Of a stretch of 64,000 bases of DNA, positions 54,540 to 64,000 are shown piece after piece (the stretch's first letter is position 1; every line of letters starts with the position of its first letter). The position numbers were made by a program, and so were the translations under genes. The notes under the pieces were generated by a model. The model was not told the origin of the DNA. It was given only the letters and a program-made list of their open reading frames with translations, and did not search any database. Source of the DNA: Halichondria panicea. Taxonomy: Eukaryota > Porifera > Demospongiae > Suberitida > Halichondriidae. Where the stretch lies: positions 1,631,501 through 1,695,500 of the forward strand of contig NC_087390.1 of the NCBI RefSeq assembly GCF_963675165.1. The letters are read 5' to 3'.

Positions 54540-55590
54540 ATGGCTGTAAGATGTGAGATGAGTTTGGATGCTATTTTGGCCAGTCGTATTCTCAATAGAG
54601 ACAGACTGGACAAGCCTTGCAGTCCAGAGTGTCTAAAAAAGATGGCTTTAAAGCTCACCCGTTGGAAAATCCTCTCTCCTAGCCTGGGGCTCACTTCTGA
54701 AGAAGAACACAAAATTCTAAAATCTCATCAAAAGAATTCTCAAAGAAGAGTTGGCATGCTGAATTTGTGGCAAGAGAAATTTGGAGATCAGGCGACTTAC
54801 TTAAAACTAGCGACCGGGTTTGAGGGGGCCAAGATGACAGATATGATCATCAGTCTATTGGACTGGTTGAAGGAGGCCGAGAGTCCATCGACAGGGAGAC
54901 GAGTGACTAGGGTCCCCAAACTAGGTACGTTGTATGAGAGGCTGATTACCCATGGTTCTGTTGTGATATATACCAATCTGCTCTCTCTGGCTGTAAGTGT
55001 TTAATAGAGAATTTGAAACAAATGTAATAAAAACTGTACTGTAAATAAGTTGGTACATTTTGAGGGCATTTAGAGCTACTTCTTTGCTTTGTTGTGTTGT
55101 AACTCTTTACTAAACTTCGGTCAATTCTTCAGATGTAGCAATAATTGTGCCCCCTCAGGTCCTCCCTCCCACACACACACACACACACACAACCTATGCG
55201 CTAATCTCTGCTCCCCCCCTCCCTCCCCCCACACACACACAATCAGACGACATGCCTAAACCACAGCAGCTGATACGTGTGGTCGGGAAAAGTGGAAAAG
55301 AGATTGTCATTCGAGACCAAATCATGTTTGATTGGGAGATTCTCTACATGCAGCTGAACCCTGACGAACCCTCGGAGGAAACTGATGCTAAAGTGAATGA
55401 AATTCGTACAAGCTCTCGACGACAAGACGATGAGGCTTGTCGCGAGGTGCTACTCATGTGGTTGTCAGGGGTAACCAGTAGAATGCCCATCACCTGGGCA
55501 ACGCTGATTGGACTGTTGCGAGACATCAAACAAGAAGAATTGGCCGAAGAATTGACAGAAGAATTAGACTCTGAACTGAACAGCACATAG
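54540..55590 (+). CDS. Small protein with two death domains
   Basis: Two exons, 54540-54924 and 55247-55590, phase 1, 729 nt, 242 residues. Exon 1 holds one death fold: WKILSPSLGLTSEEEHKILK, then MLNLWQEKFGDQATYLKLAT and MIISLLDWLKEAE. Exon 2 holds a second: FDWEILYMQLNPDEPSEET, then VLLMWLSGVTSRMPITWATL and IGLLRDIKQEELAEEL. There are no other domains, so it looks like a pure adaptor that bridges death-domain partners, as inferred from general death-domain behaviour. It differs from the ROCO death exons and is not a recent copy. The ATG at 54540 follows a short gap after RECK; without splicing the first exon would end at a stop near 55002. Confidence 0.78.
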
Positions 55591-55922
55591 ATACTGAATT
55601 ACAGATTATTCATTGATGCATGCATGCACATGCACACACAAATTGCAATTAATTTGCAATTCATTAGCACTTGTATGACTACTATTTTTATTGCATGCAC
55701 CATGCACACCACTCAGCTTTTTGAACAATTAATGTCATCAACACCAGCAGAACATACCGAAAGTGCATGCAGTCACAGCCATAACATGATATGTATAGTC
55801 ATACAACATTAATTTTAGTATCGACACACACATGCACACACACACCACACACAATCAGTCATTCTCAAAACACAACACAAACGGAAAGACTAAACACTAA
55901 ACGGGAATAAAAGGCTTCTTTG
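55591..55922. other. 3' intergenic gap between convergent genes
   Basis: It holds the 3' ends of the double death-domain gene and the PEAK-family gene. CA-rich sequence at 55822-55850. No exon seen. Confidence 0.45.
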
Positions 55923-58900
55923 CTAGTTCATCTGGTCTTGGAAGAAAAGACAAGCATTGAAAACCAGGCTAGGGTTGGCATTAGCAATAGTTAAATACAT
56001 ACACAGAAGTTTAGCATGTGAGTCTGAATAATCTTTTGAAATATCCTTCAAAGATGGTCTCAAAAAGAATTCCAATGTTTCGGCGAGCAACCAAACTTTG
56101 CATTCTTTCAGCGAATTGATTTGTGCTGGGTTTGGTCCAAACAGAAGAACTAGGCAGCCCAGGGCACCCGGTAAAGCCGTCAGTCTAGCAGCCGCATCAT
56201 AAGCTAACAGCATCTTTAGTAAGTGATTTAAAAGTGGAGAAAGACCATTTAAAATCGGAATTTGATTGTACGAATAGCAACTTCTTCCTAGCTCGCGTAC
56301 AAACTTGTGACTCGGACCCAGAACAAGCTCATACACCATTTGAGCAACTGCGTACGAATCGCTGGTTTCAAACAGAGCCGGCATATCGTCAATCAGCAGA
56401 GAGCTTTCATAGTCAGTGAGTAGGGCCTCCGTCACTTCAGGTGCGACTACGTGGTGTGATCCACCACGACCTACATCAGTGCTCAGTTTTTGCTGGAGTT
56501 TTATGATTTCATCAGTCGAAATATTGTCCAAAGAAATGGCATTGCCAAAGTTAGAGATTACTACTGTATCGTGATCTTCACAATCGACAAAGATGTTGTC
56601 CGGATGAATAGAGTTATGTGCTATTTTGTGGTGGTTCAAGTGAGCAGTTGCTAATAAAAGCTGAGACAAAATTGAAAGAATTTTAGTCTCTGAAATGGCA
56701 CAAGTTGAGGTGGGCTTTAGATCTTCGAAATATCGCCCTAGTGTTATACATGGCATTGAGAGTACAATAAAATCGGCCACTTTTCTGGTCACATAGAGTT
56801 TGTCTGCATTATCAAGACAGGCTTGTCGTGCGAATCTGTCGTACTGGTTTGAGACGTCAGCTTTGAAGTGATTCATCAGCTGAGCAATGCATGGGTGCGG
56901 TGAGTCAGATAGCTGGTGCAGAATGTCGATTTCGCTGATGTGGTCTGTGCTCATGTCAGTGTCCAGCAGTTGTTCTGGGTCAAGGCTGTGGTACAAGTTG
57001 CTCTCCAGGGGGTCTCGAAGATTAAACACACGAACGACCACCTGCATAGCATTAGACAGATATAATTATTATACAGGGGTACATAGTTAATGCATGCATG
57101 CACGAGAGTGCACAGGAAGTCAATATTTACATGTATAGTAAACATTGCATAAGGCAAACCAGTGGGTGGCTGTATAACACCAATATTGTATATGAGAAAA
57201 GCAGTTCAATGATGCACAACAGAAGCTTAATGCAGCATACTTCTAGTTTCCCCTTCAGCATACACCAGAGGACAGTGACCTTTCATTCAATGGATAAGGT
57301 TTCAGAGAAGTGGCAGTCAAAGAGAAACTGGTAAATAATGAGCTCAATAATTAAGTCTATAGCATTCAAACGTACAGAGGAAGAAAACTCTTAAAAATGA
57401 GTGCTATTGGAGACATCATTATGTGTACCGTAACAGTACACTTCACACAAGGCACATCTCACACAGCACTACTTACACACCCTCACACAGTACTAACTAC
57501 ACGCCCTCACACAGCACTAACTACACGCCCTCACACAGCACTACTTACACACCCTCACACAACACTACCTACACATCCCCACACAACACTATCTACACAC
57601 ACAGATTAAAGGTGGAAACTCTAAAATCTATACCTGATCGAGTGCATATATAGCTATTGGATACACACAATGACTCATCAACGTATGTACATAGTTTGTT
57701 TGCAAACAGCTAGTATAGCTATAATTATGTATTAATTTCCCTTAACAGGAAAGCTTTGGATGAAACCCTTCTCCGCACCATTCGGGCTGGGATATAATTA
57801 CAGACAAACTTCTATCAACAGATTTTACAGAAGCCTTAACCGGTTACCTTTCAATATTGGGTTGGTTGGTAATAAAATGTGGTAGCTATACTAACAAATG
57901 ATAGGCTAACGCTGTATACAGCATTCCCACACTTGTACAGTGCAGTATTTACTTTAAACAAATTTCCTCGTACTTCATCAAACCAGCTACTTTAGTATGG
58001 GGATTTATCTGCGCTCTTTCAAGTTATAATTTCATCAAAGCAAGAAATTCTTTCAAAGATTCCCGTGTAATTAACACTCTTAAATGGAAACGTAAACAAA
58101 GTTAAATAGCAATAACACCGAGGTGAGCCCCCCTACTAGCGATTGTATTTGTATACAAATATAATCGTTAACAAAACTTTAAAGTGAAACTCGTCAACAA
58201 TGGACATAGAACGTGGTGATGGCCTATCAGTACACACAATCACTCAATGTCAACCAACCTAACTATCCGTACGTGCAGGGATAATTTAACAAAAGTGTGC
58301 TCACTAAATTCTAATTTTACTAATGGGAAAGTACCAAAACAGAATTATTGCTCACCTTGACAACTTGATTATTGCTTGTCTTTGATGTTCCATTTGTCTC
58401 GTGACTAGAGCGTAGGTTGAACAAGACGCTCATATAACCGTCAGTAGGTTCCCCCATTCTCACATCACGAGGATGATCCTCAATATTCAATCCGACCTCC
58501 CTCAGGGCCTCAGCCGGGTGGTCAACAGCTGCCGTTGTAACATACGGGACCTCCAAGTCACGGTTTGGGGGGTGGTTTGATTTCGTGTCTATGGGGGCGG
58601 CAAGTGCTAGTTGTACTAGAGAGTCAAGATGCTCGGGTGTGAGACTAACTGTTTCAGCAACTTCTGCAGATAATTTCTGGGTTAGAGTCGAAGAAAGTTC
58701 CTCTCCATTTTCACAGTGTACTCTCTCCAGTGCATTAGTTACACAGTGTACAAGTGAATTGATCCGTTCCCTCGATGGGGACGGAGTTAATATCTCGACT
58801 GGAGCAGCGGCTTTTGGAATTGTGAGAGTTTTTAATCTCTTTTCTGCAGCACATTTTATTTTGTCCTTGCAAGCAAGAGATTCCGGACAGCTAGTTGTTT

Positions 58901-59689
58901 GATTATACAATGATAATGATGGTGTTACAATACCACAAGAATCCTTCAAAGGTCGGTGAAATCCCATCTGCTTCAATTCAGGTCTTCTGTGGTCGGAGTA
59001 TCCATGAGTGGTTTGACTGATTTTCACAGCAGCAGGTATCTCAACCCCTGGGAAAGTTTTAGAGGCATTCAGCGTACTATTGAATTGACCACTATTCTTT
59101 ACATTGTGTGCGGTGGTGGTTGTAGGCACGCGGTGTTTAGTTGAAGAGACTACGTGGGTGGTATCTGTTGTAGTGAATTTTGATGGCATTGAGTAGTAGT
59201 AGCCACTCTGCGTATTCGTGGGATTTGGGTTTCGAGAATCGCTGCTCATCCAGTTCTTTTGCAGCCCGCCATCTCTGTCTACAGGGCTGGGAGAATTGGC
59301 CGAAGATGGACTTGCAATGGACAGCTGTGAAATGTATGTAGGGCGTAAGGAATCGCTGCATCCACTGTCGACCAGTGGTGAAATAGAAGGAGCTGTAGTA
59401 CGAACATACGATGAGTACGAATCTCCGTTAGTGAGACAGGGAGATTTCGATGGCGATGACGTTGTTGTAATTGTGTTAGTTCTTGAAGGAGGTCGAAGTT
59501 CAACACTTTGTTCAAAATCGCTGAAAAGAACAGAGGTAGGTCTTGAGCTGGGACGCACGGTTGAAATGAGCCTCTGTACAGAACTTGTGGGAGAGCTGAG
59601 TGAGTGTCTTCTCTGCAGTGAGGAGTGGGAGGGACGTGTCACAAGGTTCGGGGTGAGGGTGGTTGGTGCACTGGTGGTGGTGACTGGAC
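55923..59689 (-). CDS. PEAK-family pseudokinase (PEAK1/PRAG1 type), 5' end not found
   Basis: Two exons, 58356-59689 (phase 1 entry) and 55923-57041, joined in phase 0, 817 residues. The first exon is a Ser/Thr/Pro-rich, probably disordered region ending in a helical segment before the kinase domain. The second is a kinase fold starting VVRVFNLRDP. The catalytic loop reads IAHNSIHPDNIFVD, lacking the HRD aspartate, and the DFG site reads VVISNFGNA, the ISNF.KA form of PEAK proteins. VAPEV replaces APE, and a C-terminal helical tail (CKVWLLAETLEFF; LLCMYLTIANANPSLV) matches the PEAK dimerisation region. So it should be a catalytically dead scaffold in tyrosine-kinase/cytoskeletal signalling, by family. 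The start exon is not identified: upstream lies a GT microsatellite and 4 kb without clear exons. Confidence 0.78.
57460..57603. repeat. 24-bp minisatellite, six copies
   Basis: Units of the type CACACAGCACTACTTACACA plus CCCT vary slightly. They lie in the intron of the PEAK-family gene. The open frame through them (His-Thr-Pro rich) is a by-product of the 24-bp period. Confidence 0.85.
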
Positions 59690-59694
59690 CTACA

Positions 59695-59761
<67 letters not shown>

Positions 59762-59812
59762 TGGGTGGGTGGGTGTGTGTGTGTGTGGGTGTGTGTGCAT
59801 GTGTGTGTGATC
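59690..59812. repeat. (GT)n/(GTGG)n microsatellite at a splice acceptor
   Basis: It reads as a CA-rich tract on the minus strand, ending CTGTAG at the acceptor of the first recognised PEAK exon. Confidence 0.85.
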
Positions 59813-62800
59813 CAGTAAACAGTGTGGTATAAAAATTCTTCAGTGATAGACGTAGTATGAGTGGCCAATAATACATAGGTCAAATACAGAGTTAATTCTC
59901 ATTCTGCACTTCAACCCCATTAGGCCCACACAATTATTATATCCCATCATAGCCAATTAAAGTTAACTCGTGAATACATGCGCATAACATAACTGAACAA
60001 ATACTCCGCTAAACTGTAAAACTCCTCACTTAACCCCCCCCACAGCACACCCTCATAGCAAGACCGTCCCTTCAGCGTAAATAGCCGGACGAGCAGACAT
60101 ACGTACGTAGCTTACAATTATTGGGTTACTACCCCACTCTTGTGTTTACATGCATGTTCACAGAGGTTAACCAGTAACTTGAACCCAGTAAACAGTACAC
60201 GTATAAAACTCCCACAACAATCAACAGATGCATGTATGTACAGTGGGACAACTGTATTCAAAATACCTTTCTATCATAGGACATTGCCTCCGTACAAAGT
60301 CCCAAAATTTACTTTTTCTATAAAACCTCCGAATAAAGGACAACTTTAGAATTACAATTAATGTGGCCCAAAAGTGTACGTTAACTACATAATTTATTTT
60401 CTATATTATGAGGTACTAGAAATTGTAATTTTTGTGATACATTCTATAATAGTCGAGGAAAATCCCTCGTGTTGTATAACCAATGAATATATTTATATAA
60501 ATGAGCTATATCCGTTTGAAATTCATCTGGGGATGAACAATATACCCAAAAAATGCAACACTGAAAATGATTAAAGAAAAGAAACAATGTTACCAATGCT
60601 TCAACCAAGCGTGAAAATCTACAAGTTTTTCTAAATTAGGTAATGAAACTAAAAGAAATGCATGTTTACAAATCGTTACCAAACTACGACAGAAACGCAA
60701 TAAATAAATGATCCATAATTGAGCGATTATTTATACTTTAAGTTATGCACTTTCTTCACTAAAGGCAATCTGTACAATTGTCCTGATTGAGGCTAAATAA
60801 GACCATCGAGACTACACTAGACCAAATTTCCTTATACATATCAAGTTGCATTGTCTAGCTTCTTATAAATGGCAATAAAAAGGACTTGTTTGTCTTGCTA
60901 GTGCTGGCCACTAAACACGCATGCATGGTTAGTCTCATACATTATTATTAAGACAGCTAGCTCAGTGTTTTTGGTCAAGTTGTCTAAACCACCACAGTAA
61001 AGGGAGAGCAATTAAAAAAGATGAACTAAGTTACTTAATACATTACAGAGCTTCCTAAAGGGTTCCTTGAAAATGGTATGAAAAATCAATAATCGTAATG
61101 CAAGTGCCATTTTTCTGATTCCACGAGGCCATACGTAACATGTCCTCTGAATAGTATTAACCATCAAAATACAATCTTGTACTAAAAAAACCCTCTACAC
61201 ACCTTCAGCAGATACTAAAACTGAAGCAGATGAAACATCGTATAGTATAATCTTTATAATTATCTATAGAAAGTACTCTATCTACTCCACAGAGCAGGAA
61301 CAAGAACCTATAGTGTCCAAACAGTGGGCAGTAGTGTCCAAGAGCTACAGCAGACTGAAGTACTAGACACTGAAGCTTGATAGCCGCTCTGCAATGCCCC
61401 CAACACATGCTAGCACAAGCTTTAATCACACATCAAAGCAATCCATTACCTATTAGAACAACATACCAATCAAGATTGCATGTATAGCCTAGGATTTCCC
61501 CCCAGCTAGGTGCATGCACCTATAAGGTGTCCTTACAATAATTAAAGTGCGGCTTAATATTAAATCAGTCTGCATGACAGGAAGAGGGTAAAGGAATACT
61601 GGTTTGGGAATACTGGTTTGCATGGGTGCATGGGTGCATGCAGTCCATTATTATGCAACTAGCTTGCATGCAACACATGCAGGGAGACATTATTATGATT
61701 GATTGTGTGAAACTGCTTGCACCCAAAATCATGGCTGATCTAAGAAGGTGATTGCCTGAGAAGTTCACATGAAAAATTCTCCCTTATCCCAGACGCACAC
61801 AATTGGCTCATTGTACTGCATGGCTGCATTCCAATAGCTATAGGTCGTTAAGAATTCAACGTGTGCAATTCCAAAGCTGCATGCACAGAGATGAGTACTT
61901 CCTACAGGCTATTCTAGACTGATATTATTATACCAAGGATGCATGTAATAAGGACAATAATTAGCGCTTCACACAATAATAATTCTCAGTATACTGATCA
62001 TAATAAATTATGAGAACCGTTTGCATACGACAAGTATCCCCCCCTTGCAGGCACAATACCTTCGCTATAATATTATATGCAAACACATCCTGATAGTCTG
62101 TAATTGAAGTAATGCGCACTTTCCTGCATGCATGGGATACTAATCGCATTAAAACCAAAACATTCAGCCGACATCAGAGAAATACCCGTAAGGTAGCTCT
62201 CCCTCCAGACAGCTTGTCTTCATATCATGCAAGTCTGATCACTAGTGAAGAATTACAAAGGAAATGCAATTAAGAGATAGACTATGTGTATAAAATTCCC
62301 TAACTAAAGGCAGCCACTCAGCCCACTCTTCCCCTATACTTTACAATGAATAGTTGTGAGATGATCGGCTCTCCACCATGAAATCATTCACCCACGGCAT
62401 GAAGCCCCCCCTCCCCCACAGTGAGAAGATTGTCCACTATCAGTCCACCGTAGGTAGGAAGTACTTTCATTATGAGACGTACGTGTACTGCATGCATGAG
62501 GTCACTTCTTATTGATGACTGACTGACTGAATGACACAATCTCTCCGACTATACTAAAAGTTTCAAGGACTATAACACAAACTTGAGGCTCGAGGTTACA
62601 GCAACTATTATGATCACTCTCTATTAACACAGGAAACGAATCACATGACAGGATGTCACAATTTACCAGTAAAGGTAAAACACGACACTAATATACCAAA
62701 AGTGCTCTACATATTAAGCAAGCAATGATTTTTGTTGACATTCGTAATGACAACAAGAACAATGACAAGGATTTAAAGTCGACTAGAAAGGATGCTAGAG

Positions 62801-64000
62801 CTAATACGGCAATCAAATTGAAGCTAATTTGTCATTCAGGGCCGGTTTGGTATCCGAACAGTATAAGCATTGCATGCACAGATGAATGTTTCAGTTTCAA
62901 TAGAAGCAATGCAACTGAGCACTAGGATAGTGCACTGCTCTCTGATGCTAATAATGATAGCTCAGTTTCATTGCTTCTGTTGAAACCGACACATCCATAT
63001 GTGCAAGACGGCAGCAGCAGGGCACACTATCCAACATCACTATAACTATTACGTTACTTCGTACTAGTCACCCCCCACCCCCCAAGCAGAGTTACACTTG
63101 TACACTGGCCTGGACCAATTAAGGAATGAAATACATACTGGGAAACATCAAGTGAAGAGGTAGTTTGTACAGGAAGATCTCTTAGACTAATCGATGAGGT
63201 AATCAAACAACACCACGCCCACACAACAGTGACTCACCAATAAGCGGTTAATTAACACACCCAAGCAAAACACAACAAGTTTAGGTCATTACCAACAGAT
63301 GACTATCTTTAGCACAAAATTGACAAAAATGCTGTGAACCATAACATACACTTCCTAGTTATACGTAGCTATGTTCCTAAAATTGTTCCTAAAATTGTGG
63401 TCATACTTATTCTTCGGAAGGTATAGAATAACTCGATTATACAGACAACATACAACGATTTCCTGTAAACAATTTAGAAATTGTTCAAATATCTGACAAC
63501 CACATAAAAACAAATCAGTACGTACGTTTATTTATTGCGACTGAGGCGAACAACTAGTTACAGTTATCATTCCAGTTTTAAACAAACAGACAGACAGTTC
63601 TTATGCATACTCAAGCTATGGATAGTCCCAGGATGTGATGTCATAGAGTTCAACAAATCGTTACTTGGCAACCCAAAATACACACAGTAAATATTTTGAC
63701 AACAGAAGGAACTCCCTTTTATGGTAATCTATACATCAGTTATCGAAACACAGCAAGCAGTATAAACAGACAAGTATTAAGCTATAGTATGCAAGGTTAC
63801 CCCCAGATTTGATTCGCTCCGGCCAAGATCCACAAAGAAGTAGTTATAAATAACAAAGAAGCGAATAAGTTCCCCTGTTAAGTTTAAATGTAATCACAAT
63901 CAGGATGCCAAGAATCTCTTTGTCGGATATCAATCAGATGTATATATATACAACTCACGAAGGGACTTTGCTTTATACAGAAACATGTCTAAATAAGGAA
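59813..64000. other. No coding exon recognised
   Basis: This would hold the 5' end, first introns and promoter of the PEAK-family gene if they are within the window. The sequence is AT-rich with a decayed TACAGTGGGACAAC element end near 60238. I found no tRNA, long frame or clear transposon. Confidence 0.45.

Noticed and set aside
57397-57653. His-Thr-Pro repeat protein
   Set aside because: It is the translation of a 24-bp minisatellite inside an intron.
59218-59832. 204-residue plus-strand frame
   Set aside because: It is antisense to the PEAK-family exon and its end is a GT-repeat translation.
59700-59876. Extension of the PEAK exon upstream through a His-Thr run to ATG 59876
   Set aside because: The frame stays open only because of the CA repeat. 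A CTGTAG acceptor at 59690 explains the exon start better, though I cannot exclude the extension.

Overview
This window looks like nuclear DNA of an invertebrate animal, most plausibly a sponge. Genes are split by many short introns with GT/AG borders, and there is no operon or Shine-Dalgarno signal. The gene set is animal: RECK, a PEAK-family pseudokinase, CPVL carboxypeptidases, TATDN1 and many death-domain/ankyrin/Roc-COR exons. The sponge assignment rests on that domain mix and on the AT-rich, MITE-rich landscape, and is moderate. All gene models below were built by eye from splice sites, homology and phase continuity, without transcripts or searches.

Left third (1-25.7 kb): a minus-strand family of ankyrin/death-domain genes. 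The central member (5319-23269) can be assembled into 25 exons that stay in phase from start to stop, about 1878 residues: ankyrin, death domain, ankyrin, 15 one-exon ankyrin repeats, Roc GTPase, COR, and two tandem death domains. To its left is a decayed copy (about 474-2822) with nonsense and frameshift changes. To its right is a chimeric remnant (about 24.5-25.7 kb) joining the first exon and promoter to the last two exons. The introns are full of transposons, including a three-level nest at 18857-20924 and several hAT-like elements with 5-bp target duplications. A small TATA-driven gene (17279-17560) lies inside an intron on the opposite strand.

Middle (27-42 kb): a frameshifted death-domain fragment (plus), then two tandem CPVL-type serine carboxypeptidase genes (minus; 471 and 467 residues) separated by a GT32-like glycosyltransferase (plus). 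The same intron of both CPVL paralogues holds sense-strand tRNA-Glu(CTC): one gene in the first copy, six tandem genes in the second. CPVL2 is divergent from TATDN1 (plus), with 99 bp between start codons, and a TATDN1 intron carries tRNA-Gly(GCC).

Right third (44-64 kb): a complete 23-exon RECK gene (plus, about 884 residues, GPI-type C terminus), then a two-exon gene with two death domains (plus), converging on a minus-strand PEAK-family pseudokinase whose 5' exons were not found. From 59.8 to 64.0 kb I see no coding exons.

Taken together, the window combines cell-death or innate-immune style signalling genes, undergoing local duplication and exon amplification, with conserved single-copy animal genes and dense MITE insertion.
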